Source: Saprospiraceae bacterium (GTDB lineage Bacteria; Bacteroidota; Bacteroidia; Chitinophagales; Saprospiraceae). Taken from it: 35,787 bases of DNA. The notes under the pieces are model-generated. The model was not told where the DNA came from, searched no databases, and saw only the letters and a program-made list of their open reading frames with translations. The position numbers and the translations under genes are program-made. Where the stretch lies: the NCBI GenBank assembly GCA_020848695.1, contig JADLHT010000061.1, forward strand, positions 1-35,787. Direction: 5' to 3'. Below, one piece after another: positions 24,171-33,563 of the stretch. The number at the start of each line of letters is the position of its first letter. Positions within the stretch are counted from its first letter, which is position 1.

Positions 24171-25226
24171 TTATCTTTTTATCTTCAGTTCGAAATCCAG
24201 ATCATTGCATTTAATCAAATGCTCGATAGCCTTTAATCTAATGTATCTTGAAGCTCTGAAATTGCGGTCTGAAAAATGAATTTTTTCCAATCCTAATTTC
24301 AATTCTCTGACGGCTTCAGAAAGATTTATCTGTGGTTGATGCAAAGGTGCCATTTTTCCGAATAAATCAAAATTAACTTTATAGGATCTTCTATCGGGTT
24401 GTGCATTGGGATTTATAAATACTTGGACATCCTCAAAAAGTTCTTGTACTGCATGGGCAAGTTCTTTAATCTGATAATTCCAAATATTGCTTCCGGTATT
24501 TACGATCAGAAAATGATCTCCTGATAATCGATGACATGCCCAATCCATTGCTCTGCTCATGTCTTTTACATGAATCAAGGGTCTCCATGGAGTTCCATCA
24601 CTGAGTATATTAATTTTCTTATCAACAATTGCTGATGCAACAAAGTCATTCAAAACTAAATCCAATCGCAATCGATCACTAAATCCACAAGCAGTTGCAA
24701 ATCTCAAACAAGTTATTTTGAAATTTTGATCTGCAAGAGAAGCCAGATCTATTTCTGTATTTACTTTTGACTTAGCGTATGCCGTTAATGGGTTAAGCGC
24801 ACTCTCTTCAACTCTCGGTGCACCATCTGCAAAACCATAAACACTACAGCTGCTTGCATAGACAAAAGATTTAACACCTTTCCCCTTAGCAATTCTTGCA
24901 ATTTCAACTGCGCTTAAATAGTTGATATCCAATGTAGGCTTTTCAAAGGCGTTACCCATCGGATCATTAGAAATCGCAGCCAAATAAATGATAGAATCAT
25001 AGTTGGTTAAAATATCAACATTAAAATTTCTAACGTCTCCATAGTGTTGCACATCTAAACTGGTATCGTTTGAGATTCCGAAATGGGTAAAATGAGGAAT
25101 AAAATATCCGATGTCATAACCGGCAATATAAAGTTCAGCATGCACAGATCTAAAATGTCTTGTAGCAACAGGACCTATATAGCCCAGGTTTCCAATGATT
25201 AAAATTCTTCCAATTTCTAAAGCCAT
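24171..25226 (-). CDS. NAD-dependent epimerase/dehydratase (extended SDR)
   Basis: The 351-residue cytoplasmic enzyme is of the nucleotide-sugar epimerase/dehydratase type. GNLGYIG (12-18) is the NAD loop, 'DVRN' (64-67) contacts the adenine, and 'YLAAISNDP' (81-89) follows. The catalytic set is S125/S126 in 'ASSCSVYG', Y150 and K154 (YAKSK). The late block 'PWRPLIHVKDMSRAMDWA' is the usual substrate-side motif. UDP-glucose 4-epimerase or a dTDP-sugar enzyme are both possible; the substrate cannot be settled. No other sugar gene lies beside it, so it is an isolated single gene. The 302 bp upstream (25227-25528) has a terminator for the next gene and no obvious promoter box. Confidence 0.87.
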   Translation of the reverse strand: MALEIGRILIIGNLGYIGPVATRHFRSVHAELYIAGYDIGYFIPHFTHFGISNDTSLDVQHYGDVRNFNVDILTNYDSIIYLAAISNDPMGNAFEKPTLDINYLSAVEIARIAKGKGVKSFVYASSCSVYGFADGAPRVEESALNPLTAYAKSKVNTEIDLASLADQNFKITCLRFATACGFSDRLRLDLVLNDFVASAIVDKKINILSDGTPWRPLIHVKDMSRAMDWACHRLSGDHFLIVNTGSNIWNYQIKELAHAVQELFEDVQVFINPNAQPDRRSYKVNFDLFGKMAPLHQPQINLSEAVRELKLGLEKIHFSDRNFRASRYIRLKAIEHLIKCNDLDFELKIKR

Positions 25227-25471
25227 AAATATTCAAAAGTTTATCAAATCCAGATAAATCTATTTTAAGAATAGATATTATTTGGAATTAGTAATAGGTT
25301 AAAATATATAGCGGTAAATTTAATTATTATTAATCACACAGTTTTCCAAATATCGGAGAACTGATTTATTAGAAGTCTTTACTATTAACAAAAGTAAATT
25401 TTGAGAACAAGAAATTACAATCTTCTCGTCTTCAATTTTAACCGGATATTGATATTCTTATGCATCTTTTT
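25227..25471. other. AT-rich intergenic region
   Basis: No frame, repeat or TAnnTTTG box that I would support. It must contain the promoter of the epimerase gene. Confidence 0.4.
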
Positions 25472-25506
25472 CTCAAAAAAAAAGCCTCAGGAATTGCTGA
25501 GGCTGA
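25472..25506 (-). terminator. intrinsic terminator after the Omp28-like gene
   Basis: On the minus strand the perfect stem GCCTCAG / CTGAGGC (25484-25490 with 25497-25503, six-base loop) is followed by nine U. Confidence 0.92.
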
Positions 25507-25528
25507 TATAATTTACGAAAAGAATTTC

Positions 25529-26533
25529 TTAAGGATTATAGGATTCTTTGATCCATCGTTTGGTAACTTTTTGTCCTTTCGACTCGAGACGAACCAGATA
25601 CATTCCACTTTCAAAATGAGAAACCGGTATATCAAGTCTGTTATTATTGCTCGTTATTATACCCTGAGTCAGAACCTGACCCATGATATTTAAAAGAATG
25701 TACTTACCTCCATCAAGATTCTTGTTCAACTGAATACTTAGATTTATACGTACCGGATTATATAAGATTTTTACATCCGAGGCAGAAAGATCTCTGGAGG
25801 AGGTAGTCAGATCAAATTTATTTCCTGAATTCAAGACTTCCTTGCTGGTCTCATCCTGAACCCATACGAGTAGATAAGTTTCGCTTTCAACCCATGCGGC
25901 ATTCACTGAATAATTAAATGATAGATTCACAGATGACCCATTCTCAGCTAAAGTTATTGGGTCGCCATTAGTTGCGGAAATAAACTTTCTAAATACGTCA
26001 TAATGAACTTTTTCTCCATTAGGAGTTGCCTGATTTCTAACTTTTTCAGCAATAGCAGCAAAAACTTTGAAATTATTTCCTGCAGGTTTGATTCCAACCG
26101 TTTTAATTTCAACAGTTACTTCTCTGTTACTTGTACCTGTTTCTTTAACAAGGACTTCAATAGGAGATGTTTTTGCCAACTCAGCATCCAAGATCGATTT
26201 AGTTACAGAAGACGCTGACTTTTTAATCAATCCATTGATATATACGGTCGGTGTGCTGCTCGCTCCCAAAAATGAAACACGTTGATCCTGTTCAGATTTG
26301 TTGGCCTGATAAAATACACAAGACACATAAGGAAATTTAGGGTGAATGGCCAGATGATGGTAAGATCCTTCATAAGGTTTGATTGTATTGTAAAAACCCG
26401 GATTACTTGCTCCACAAACACCACAATTGGAATTGGTAACATGCTCAAGGAAAATATATCTCTTAGCCTGACCAAAAGATAAAGAGAAGGAAAGTACGAA
26501 AATAAAAATCGGTAAAAATCTATTCATACACAT
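25529..26533 (-). CDS. Omp28-like thioredoxin-fold protein with T9SS type A sorting domain
   Basis: The 334-residue product has a signal peptide (about 1-21, cleavage before Gln22). A thioredoxin-like domain with CGVC (37-40) in 'EHVTNSNCGVCGASNPGFY' follows, then 'STPTVYINGLI' (the cis-Pro region). This is the pattern of Omp28-related surface proteins. A beta-rich middle section follows. The last ~75 residues (about 258-334) form a Por-secretion-system sorting domain: 'VKILYNPVRINLSIQ', 'YILLNIMGQVL', 'SHFESGMYLVRLESKGQKVTKRWIK'. So it is exported to the outer membrane and across by T9SS, probably attached to the surface. TAACTTTA near the start (26547-26554) is a weak -7 candidate. The start could also be Met3 (26527). 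Confidence 0.9.
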   Translation of the reverse strand: MCMNRFLPIFIFVLSFSLSFGQAKRYIFLEHVTNSNCGVCGASNPGFYNTIKPYEGSYHHLAIHPKFPYVSCVFYQANKSEQDQRVSFLGASSTPTVYINGLIKKSASSVTKSILDAELAKTSPIEVLVKETGTSNREVTVEIKTVGIKPAGNNFKVFAAIAEKVRNQATPNGEKVHYDVFRKFISATNGDPITLAENGSSVNLSFNYSVNAAWVESETYLLVWVQDETSKEVLNSGNKFDLTTSSRDLSASDVKILYNPVRINLSIQLNKNLDGGKYILLNIMGQVLTQGIITSNNNRLDIPVSHFESGMYLVRLESKGQKVTKRWIKESYNP

Positions 26534-26623
26534 AAGTTCTGAAGGGTAAAGTTAGTTATAGTTTCAGTAAAAAGTCTGTATTTAACATATTAAATTAAAA
26601 ATTAATATAATAAATTTATATGT

Positions 26624-26631
26624 TATTTTTG
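26624..26631 (+). promoter_or_regulatory. -7 box (TATTTTTG) of the large envelope gene
   Basis: TAnnTTTG, 13 bp before the ATG at 26644, so the leader is only a few bases. Confidence 0.45.
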
Positions 26632-26643
26632 ATCCTGATTTAA

Positions 26644-29600
26644 ATGGCTGATTTACATAATTTTAGAAAATTTCTTAGCCCCGTAATAACCCTGTTATTT
26701 TTCTATTCCATTTCAGCACAAGAGTCATCATTAATACAGTTAAAAACACCTTCATTACACCTGGTTCAGCTTGGCGATACAAACTGGATTGATACTACGA
26801 GCTTAAGAGTTCGACTTTTACACAGCTTAATGGATGTCAGTTCTTCATTCTATAGACTCAAAGGTTCAAACATAGAAATTGACACCTCTTTTCTTAAAGA
26901 CAGTTTGCTAATTCAGTTTCGCATATTCCCTTATCAGATCAATAAGCCTTATTTTATTTATGATAGTTTGGAACATCATGAACCCATACCACCGGAATAT
27001 TCTATGCTTAAAAGAAAAATTAACAAGCAAGATTGGTGGGATAAATCAGGATTAGAATACTCCGGGAATTATACCAGAGGATTAAGTATTGGCAACAATC
27101 AGTCATTAATAGTAAATTCAGCACTTAACCTTCAATTAATAGGAGATCTGGGAGAAGGACTAATGATAACAGGCGCAATTACAGACAACCAGATTCCTAT
27201 TCAACCTGAAGGTAACACGAGACAGATTCAGGAGTTTGACCGATTATATATAGAATTAAAGAAAAATAAAACCAGTCTGATTGTTGGTGATTTCGATTTG
27301 CAAAAGCCACAAGGATATTTTCAGAACTATTTTAAAAAATCATTAGGAGCAAACCTTCATTTAGAAAACAACTTTAAAGGAATAAATTTAAAACAGTCCG
27401 GCTCCATTGGAATTTCGAAAGGGAAATTTAACCGATTGAACATCTCCATTGTCAATTCAAACCAAGGACCTTATCGATTAAGAGGGAGAGATGGAGAGAA
27501 CTTCATTATAATACTTGCCGGATCAGAAAAGGTTTTTCTTGATGGAATTTTGCTAACACGAGGTGACGATGCGGATTATATTATGGATTATAATTTAGGA
27601 GAATTAAGATTCACACCAAGAAGATTGGTTACGGATCAAATGAGGCTGATCGTAGAATTTGAATATACGGACCAGAATTATCTGAGATCTTTAATCAGTT
27701 ACAATCTTAATGCTCAAAATAAGAATTGGAAGGCATACCTGAATTTTTATAGAGAGAACGACAGTAAAAAACCTTCGGTAAACAATGATCTGGATTCCAC
27801 AGAAACAATAATTCTCAGTAATAGCGGAGATCAGCAAAATTCTGCGATCAGTTCGAGAGTAAACAGAGCAGGGGCTTCTTTTAGACCTGACCGGGTTTAT
27901 TATAAGGCTAAGGATACCATGGTAGTCATTCAAGGTACAAGTTTTCAAAAAGAGATTTTTGAATATACCGCCAATGCGGACTCTAATTCTCTTCAAATTG
28001 TATTCACGGAAATCGGTGTCAACAAGGGTGAATATCAATTAGCTCAAAGCAACGTAAATGGCAGAGTGTATCAATGGGTTGGAGTTCACCCTGGCACAGG
28101 TGTCCCCTTAGGATCTTATGCACCTTACAGGGTACTTGTTGCACCGAGAAGTCATACCTTGACTTCAATAGGAATGCAATACAACACCGATAATACGAAA
28201 AAGCTTTCCTTCTGGCTGGAAACAACCTTATCATATCTGGATAAAAACAAATTGTCCGGTCTCAATGATGATGACAATCTTGGATTCGCAACCAAAGTAA
28301 ATCTTTCTGCTCCTGCATTAAACTATAATAAATGGACTTGGAAAAATACAGGAAGCCTGGAGATCAACAATAAAAATTTTGTTGCTTTGAATCCTTATCG
28401 GAATCCTGAGTTCAACAGAGACTGGAATATTGATTCTCAGACGGGATTCAATGATCAGTTAATACAGGTAAGTTCAAAAGTTAGTCATGACAATAGACTT
28501 AACATTGATCTACAGTACAACCGATTCCAAAGAATGAATGAATATCTTGGGAACAAAACCATTCTTGAGCTAACACATATTGACTCAATGAATGAATTAA
28601 GAGCTAAGTTAGATTTTTTAAATGCAAGAAATAATTCACAAAGTTCAGTTTTTTTCAGACCTGAAATAGTTTATAAAAGAGCGCTTACAAAAAGTTTCTC
28701 AGCTGGCTTAGGTTTTGAACAACAACTTAATTCTCGCAAGGAGGAAAGTTCAGATAGTCTATTGCTTTCCAGCTTTGAGTTTAAAGTTGTTTCCTCTTTT
28801 GTAAAGTGGCAGAAGACAGATAATCAATCATTGCAATTAGACTGGAAAAGAAGAATAGATGATCAAGTTAAAGAGAATACATTAGAAACATTTAGTGTTT
28901 CCGATGAGTTTGGTATTACCGGTAGTTTGCAAAATACCAGATCAGGTTCATGGAAGGCAGATTTTACAGCAAGAAATATTACTTATCAGGATGAACAACT
29001 CAATGACAGTTTATCTCAGTATAATTTTTTAGGGCAGCTGGATCATTCTCTAAACGTTTTTAAAAATGCTATTCGGGTCAAGAATATCTATGCCTTGCAA
29101 TCCGGTGCAGAACCACGTGTAGAGTATGTTTATGAAGAAAGGAGACCTGGTGATGGAGATTATATTTATTTAGATTTTAACCAAGATGGAATTAGACAGA
29201 GTGGTGAATACGTTTTTGCTCCGGATATTGACACAGCGAGATATATAAAAATTCAATTATTCAATTCAGAATATTTTCAAACTTATCAAAGTTCAATAAA
29301 CTCCGTTTTTAGTATAGATTTTGGAAGAATAAATAATTTGAATCCTTCTAATTTATTGTCCAAATTTTCCTATGAATCAATTTTAAGATTCAGCAATAAA
29401 ATTTCTCCGCAGAGTTCTGTTTTAGATAGAATAAATCCTTTTATTCAATCGTCTGATACACAGAACATAATTGCTTTTCAGAAGGGATTGAATCAACAGT
29501 TATTTTTTAATCGAGCCAATCCCGGATATGAGGTTTCTCTGCAATATATTCAAAATGAAAACAGACAATTGCTCCTGGCCGGAATAGAATCCAGGTTAAA

Positions 29601-30120
29601 GAAAGAATGGCTTCTTAAATCTCGATGGACATTTTTAAGAAGATTTGATTGTCTTTTAACTACAGGTTTGCAAGAAGAAGGAAGAAAAACGGAATTTTAC
29701 AATTTGCAAAATTATAATATCCGATCCGGAGGTATAGAACTTGCTAGTGTATTTAGATTGAATAGGACAATTAGATTGCAATTAGGTGCAAAATGGAAGA
29801 ATGCCGATGAGATTTTTAATAGGATTGAATCAGCTCAGACACTTGAATTTTATCACCAAAGTCAACTTAGTTTCAGTAGAAAATTTAATGGAAGATTGGA
29901 CCTTAGATTCATTAGAAATTCTTATAAAGGAATAGCTGGATCTGCCGTCGAATACGTTATGCTGGATGGTTTGAAAAATGGTAATAATCTAACCGCCGAA
30001 GTGATTATTGATTGGAGACTTTCATCTATTCTGTTTGCTCAGTTTTCTTATTCAATAAGAAAGCCTTCGGGTGTGGAATCAATCAATACGGGGAGAGTTA
30101 GTTTGCGGGCAAACTTTTAA
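26644..30120 (+). CDS. very large predicted outer-membrane beta-barrel protein, uncharacterised Bacteroidota family
   Basis: The 1158-residue protein has a signal peptide (about 1-25, cleavage before Gln/Glu). I recognise a conserved but unnamed Bacteroidota family by 'SGNYTRGLSIGNNQSL' (about 137-152), 'ITDNQIPIQPEGNTRQIQEFD' (about 180-200) and 'LIVGDFDLQKPQGYF' (about 210-225). An acidic loop at about 844-855 (DFNQDGIRQSGE) has D-x-N-x-D-G spacing like an EF-hand calcium site, in the 'YIYLDFNQDGI' context of this family. Many amphipathic strands with alternating Tyr/Phe follow, and the chain ends RVSLRANF, a C-terminal Phe as in beta-barrel proteins. It is a probable outer-membrane protein of unknown role. 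It is followed 34 bp later by pirin. No T9SS tail is present. Confidence 0.75.
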   Translation: MADLHNFRKFLSPVITLLFFYSISAQESSLIQLKTPSLHLVQLGDTNWIDTTSLRVRLLHSLMDVSSSFYRLKGSNIEIDTSFLKDSLLIQFRIFPYQINKPYFIYDSLEHHEPIPPEYSMLKRKINKQDWWDKSGLEYSGNYTRGLSIGNNQSLIVNSALNLQLIGDLGEGLMITGAITDNQIPIQPEGNTRQIQEFDRLYIELKKNKTSLIVGDFDLQKPQGYFQNYFKKSLGANLHLENNFKGINLKQSGSIGISKGKFNRLNISIVNSNQGPYRLRGRDGENFIIILAGSEKVFLDGILLTRGDDADYIMDYNLGELRFTPRRLVTDQMRLIVEFEYTDQNYLRSLISYNLNAQNKNWKAYLNFYRENDSKKPSVNNDLDSTETIILSNSGDQQNSAISSRVNRAGASFRPDRVYYKAKDTMVVIQGTSFQKEIFEYTANADSNSLQIVFTEIGVNKGEYQLAQSNVNGRVYQWVGVHPGTGVPLGSYAPYRVLVAPRSHTLTSIGMQYNTDNTKKLSFWLETTLSYLDKNKLSGLNDDDNLGFATKVNLSAPALNYNKWTWKNTGSLEINNKNFVALNPYRNPEFNRDWNIDSQTGFNDQLIQVSSKVSHDNRLNIDLQYNRFQRMNEYLGNKTILELTHIDSMNELRAKLDFLNARNNSQSSVFFRPEIVYKRALTKSFSAGLGFEQQLNSRKEESSDSLLLSSFEFKVVSSFVKWQKTDNQSLQLDWKRRIDDQVKENTLETFSVSDEFGITGSLQNTRSGSWKADFTARNITYQDEQLNDSLSQYNFLGQLDHSLNVFKNAIRVKNIYALQSGAEPRVEYVYEERRPGDGDYIYLDFNQDGIRQSGEYVFAPDIDTARYIKIQLFNSEYFQTYQSSINSVFSIDFGRINNLNPSNLLSKFSYESILRFSNKISPQSSVLDRINPFIQSSDTQNIIAFQKGLNQQLFFNRANPGYEVSLQYIQNENRQLLLAGIESRLKKEWLLKSRWTFLRRFDCLLTTGLQEEGRKTEFYNLQNYNIRSGGIELASVFRLNRTIRLQLGAKWKNADEIFNRIESAQTLEFYHQSQLSFSRKFNGRLDLRFIRNSYKGIAGSAVEYVMLDGLKNGNNLTAEVIIDWRLSSILFAQFSYSIRKPSGVESINTGRVSLRANF

Positions 30121-30154
30121 TCTGATTCTTTGTTTAATAGTTAAAAAAAGAGAA

Positions 30155-31018
30155 ATGTTTCGACCTGTTGAAAAAATTCTGAATCCACCTTCATTTCACA
30201 TGGTAGGAGACGGTTTCAGAGTGCACAATTTCATTCCTGGAGCTGTTACTATGGAGAGAATGAATCCAATTATAATGATGGATTACAATTCTAAGTATTA
30301 CTTTTCACCAACTGATCAACCAAGAGGTGTTGATGTACATCCACACAGAGGATTCGAAACTATTACGATTGCGTACAAAGGAAGAATTGCACATCATGAC
30401 AGCAAAGGCAACTCAGGGATTATCGGTGAAGGTGAAGTTCAATGGATGACAGCAGCATCGGGAATTCTTCATAAAGAGTATCACGAAAGAGAATTTAGTA
30501 AACAAGGAGGGGAATTTCATATGGTTCAACTTTGGCTGAATCTTCCTGCTAAATACAAAATGATTGAGCCAAAATATCAAAGTATAGATAAAGACAGTAT
30601 TGAAACAATTAAAATAAGTGAGCTTTCAAGGATCGAATTAATTGCCGGAAAATATAAAGCCCATCAGGGACCGGCAACAACTTTTACAAATGCTCATCTT
30701 TCAAATATCTATCTTAAGCAAAGTGAAGAATGTGAGTTTAATTTTAGATCAGATGATAATACTTGTATTCTGATTGTTGAAGGTTCAGTTGAATTAAACA
30801 ATGATTCTAAAATTTCTACAGATCAATTTGTCTTGTTCAAAAATCAGGAAGGGATGATCAAAATAAAAGCACTTGAGGATGCAGTTGTCCTGTTGATCAG
30901 TGTTGAACCTATTCATGAACCTATTGCTGCCTACGGACCTTTTGTGATGAATACTCAGGATGAGCTTCGAGAAGCATTCAGAGACTATCAGATGGGAAAA
31001 TTTGGAGAATTGAATTAA
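30155..31018 (+). CDS. pirin family protein
   Basis: The 287-residue cytoplasmic cupin protein has its metal ligands intact: H62 and H64 in 'VDVHPHRGFETI', H106 and E108 in 'ILHKEYHERE'. These match the Fe ligands of human pirin (H56, H58, H101, E103). Some pirins are quercetin 2,3-dioxygenases and others regulators; activity cannot be told here. The frame is open upstream to 30071, but that would overlap the preceding gene by 50 bp and add residues not seen in the family, so ATG at 30155 is chosen. It follows the large envelope gene by 34 bp, so it may be cotranscribed. The stop lies 7 bp from the 227-bp repeat. Confidence 0.9.
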   Translation: MFRPVEKILNPPSFHMVGDGFRVHNFIPGAVTMERMNPIIMMDYNSKYYFSPTDQPRGVDVHPHRGFETITIAYKGRIAHHDSKGNSGIIGEGEVQWMTAASGILHKEYHEREFSKQGGEFHMVQLWLNLPAKYKMIEPKYQSIDKDSIETIKISELSRIELIAGKYKAHQGPATTFTNAHLSNIYLKQSEECEFNFRSDDNTCILIVEGSVELNNDSKISTDQFVLFKNQEGMIKIKALEDAVVLLISVEPIHEPIAAYGPFVMNTQDELREAFRDYQMGKFGELN

Positions 31019-31025
31019 ACCTAAA

Positions 31026-31252
31026 TTTTTCAGTTGACTTTCATTTACGAATTAAAATGTATTCAAATACTGGCACTTTCTTATGCCGATTTTGCGGTAC
31101 TTTAAATTGTCTTGTTGTCGCAAGCCATTCCTTTTTGCGCTAATCATTCAGTCATCCTCAACGAAAAGATGAATATGTTTGTGGTAAAAATATTCCGTAA
31201 GCAAATCAATTCATAGGACTTTTGACCCTCATTCCGAAACTCAACTGAAAAA
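31026..31252. repeat. 227-bp dispersed element with terminal inverted repeats, copy 2 (MITE-like)
   Basis: The left end TTTTTCAGTTGACTTTC (31026-31042) is mirrored by the right end TCAACTGAAAAA (31241-31252). The whole unit is exactly as long as copy 1 at 222-448 and aligns to it without gaps at about 74% identity, hand counted. It starts 7 bp after the pirin stop and ends 6 bp before the stop of the convergent deacetylase, so it fills the intergenic gap. The paired ends would let the transcript fold back. Transposon or structured 3' element are both open. Confidence 0.75.
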
Positions 31253-31258
31253 ATAAGG

Positions 31259-31936
31259 TTAAAGCGTACCTTTAATATTCACAGATAAGGAAGCAGATTT
31301 TTGATTTAGCTCTTCCGAATGTATTGAGTCCAAGTTTTTAAAAACAAAACCCTTTGATGAATAATATTCCAGAATTCGTGGAAGGGTGTATTTTAAATTT
31401 TTCCACGCTTTGATACTGTCATGAAAAACAATAATTGAACCTTCTCGAGTATTTCTTAAGACATTTTCGTAACAATCTCTCGGGTCTATGAAGGGATCAA
31501 AGTCACCACTCAATACATCCCACATAATAATTTTGTATTTGTTTTTTAATGCTCTAAATTTAAATGGGGTGAGACGACCATATGGCGGTCTAAAAAAGGA
31601 GCTTTGAATATATCGGTCAGCAAGGTTAACATTTTTTACATATTGCCTTGTCAGAGTCCCCCAACCCGACAAATGGTTATAGGTATGATTTCCTATAGTA
31701 TGTGAGCGACTGATAATTTGCTGAAATATTTCGGGATTTTTTTGAACATTTTCACCTACACAGAAGAAGCTTGCTTTTGCATTATACGCATCAAGTTGAT
31801 CCAATACCCAAGGAGTTACCTCAGGAATAGGTCCGTCATCAAAAGTTAAAAAGATGGATTTGTCACAATCTTCAACTCTCCAGATCAACTGTGGCATAAG
31901 TTCCTGTACAAATCGAGGAGTAAAACTGAAGAACAT
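31259..31936 (-). CDS. polysaccharide deacetylase (NodB domain, carbohydrate esterase 4)
   Basis: This 225-residue metal-dependent hydrolase removes acetyl groups from N-acetylated glycans such as peptidoglycan or chitin. The NodB motifs are complete: TFDDGP (31-36, catalytic base and metal Asp), HTIGNHTYNH (79-88, metal H84/H88), RPPYGR (116-121), 'WDVLSGDFD' (139-147) and 'VFHDS' with the last catalytic His. No signal peptide is evident: the first 20 residues (MFFSFTPRFVQELMPQLIWR) are only mildly hydrophobic, so location is uncertain. The last ~25 residues extend past the domain. Its stop lies 6 bp from the 227-bp element, opposite pirin. It is divergent from gltX. Confidence 0.92.
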   Translation of the reverse strand: MFFSFTPRFVQELMPQLIWRVEDCDKSIFLTFDDGPIPEVTPWVLDQLDAYNAKASFFCVGENVQKNPEIFQQIISRSHTIGNHTYNHLSGWGTLTRQYVKNVNLADRYIQSSFFRPPYGRLTPFKFRALKNKYKIIMWDVLSGDFDPFIDPRDCYENVLRNTREGSIIVFHDSIKAWKNLKYTLPRILEYYSSKGFVFKNLDSIHSEELNQKSASLSVNIKGTL

Positions 31937-32030
31937 ACAATTAAATTCTGGTTAAGAATGATACTTTTAAGCCTTAAAATTAAACAAACTGTTGAAAAAC
32001 AGGCATTTTTGCGATTTATTTAACAGCTCA

Positions 32031-33563
32031 ATGACAAAAGACATTCGTTTAAGGTTTGCACCAAGTCCGACGGGGGCACTCCACATAGGAGGATTGAGAA
32101 CTGCCCTTTATAATTATTTGCTGGTAAAGAAATTAAGAGGACAATTCATACTTCGAATTGAAGATACAGATCAAACTCGTTTTGTTCCTGGAGCTGAAGA
32201 ATACATCATTAATTGTCTTAAATGGGCAGGACTAATTCCGGATGAAGGTGTAGGATTTGGAGGGGATTATGGGCCATATAGACAATCAGAAAGAAGTTCA
32301 ATCTATCGTAAATATGCACTTCAACTTATCGATCAGGGAAAAGCTTATTATGCATTCGATTCGACGGAAGATCTCGAGCGAATGAGAACTGATTTGGTTA
32401 CTGAACAGAACACCATGCCGAAGTATGATTTTAGAACTCGGATTAAAATGAGAAATAGTCTAAATCTACCAAAAGAAGAAACAGAAATATTACTTCGATC
32501 AGGAACTCCACACGTAATTCGCCTTTGTGTACCTCCCAGTGAGCAGGTGAAAATAAATGATGTTATAAGAGGTGAAGTAGTTTTTAACTCTGAGGAATTG
32601 GATGATAAGGTACTCATAAAATCAGATGGTCTGCCAACCTATCATATGGCTAATGTTATTGATGATCGATTAATGAAGATATCTCATGTCGTACGAGGAG
32701 AAGAGTGGTTGTCGAGTACCGCACATCATGTATTGTTATATCGGTTTTTTGGATGGGAAGAGGAGATGCCGGTATTTGCACATCTTCCACTAATATTAAA
32801 ACCCAACGGTAAAGGTAAATTGTCCAAACGAGATGGTGCTGAGTTTGGTTTTCCTGTTTTTCCTATGAATTGGATTACAGAAAAGGATAATTTTTTAGGA
32901 TTTAAAGAGTTTGGATTTTTGCCTGAGGCAGTTTTAAACTTTTTAGCCTTATTGGGATGGAATGATGGAACTAAGCAAGAAATATATTCTTTAAGCGAGA
33001 TGATTGAAAAATTTTCACTAGAACAAATTGGAAAATCAGGAGCAAGATTTGATTTTGAAAAAGCAAAATGGTTCAATGCACAGTATATTCAGAAGTCAAG
33101 TTGTTCTATTATAAAATCATATATTGTCGAATTATATAAAAGCAATAAGATAAAAATCGACGATACCGAATGCGACACAATATATTCACTGTATAAAGAT
33201 CGAGTACAATTGCTTACAGAATTTTATTCACAGGGTAAATATTTGGTGTCGGATGAAATAGAAATTAGTAAGGAATATATTGAGAAGAAGTGGAATCATC
33301 AATGGTACGAGAAATATAGTAAATTGATTTCTGAGTTTGTATTGTTACAGATCTGGGATAAAGATAGTTTAGAATCGGTTTTGAAGAATTTTATGGAGAG
33401 GGAATCCTTAAAAATGGGAGAACTTCTTCCGGCATTACGAGTAATGATGTCTGGAATTCCAACAGGACCTGATATTTATCTCATGATTAACGGACTGTCT
33501 AAGGATAAGTTTATAAATAAACTGAAAATGAGTTTGGAGAAAATTAAATTAGCGAAAGTATGA
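32031..33563 (+). CDS. gltX: glutamyl-tRNA synthetase
   Basis: This class I synthetase charges tRNA-Glu (discriminating or not cannot be told). The 510 residues from 32031 contain the HIGH motif as HIGG (18-21 in 'APSPTGALHIGG') and KLSKR (263-267), with 'RIEDTDQTR' (42-50) and 'YHMANVIDDRLM' (204-215) as the amino-acid and tRNA blocks. The tail from about 330 is the anticodon-binding domain. The open frame extends to a TTG at 31992, but the ATG at 32031 is the family start. Its last bases (33560-33563, ATGA) overlap the MBL hydrolase start, so the two are coupled. No clear -7 box is seen in the 94-bp gap from the deacetylase. Confidence 0.96.
   Translation: MTKDIRLRFAPSPTGALHIGGLRTALYNYLLVKKLRGQFILRIEDTDQTRFVPGAEEYIINCLKWAGLIPDEGVGFGGDYGPYRQSERSSIYRKYALQLIDQGKAYYAFDSTEDLERMRTDLVTEQNTMPKYDFRTRIKMRNSLNLPKEETEILLRSGTPHVIRLCVPPSEQVKINDVIRGEVVFNSEELDDKVLIKSDGLPTYHMANVIDDRLMKISHVVRGEEWLSSTAHHVLLYRFFGWEEEMPVFAHLPLILKPNGKGKLSKRDGAEFGFPVFPMNWITEKDNFLGFKEFGFLPEAVLNFLALLGWNDGTKQEIYSLSEMIEKFSLEQIGKSGARFDFEKAKWFNAQYIQKSSCSIIKSYIVELYKSNKIKIDDTECDTIYSLYKDRVQLLTEFYSQGKYLVSDEIEISKEYIEKKWNHQWYEKYSKLISEFVLLQIWDKDSLESVLKNFMERESLKMGELLPALRVMMSGIPTGPDIYLMINGLSKDKFINKLKMSLEKIKLAKV

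Noticed and set aside
31989-32003. A CTGTT-GAAA-AACAG hairpin upstream of gltX
   Set aside because: It has only five base pairs and no U tract. It may be chance, and nothing supports a regulatory role such as a T-box.
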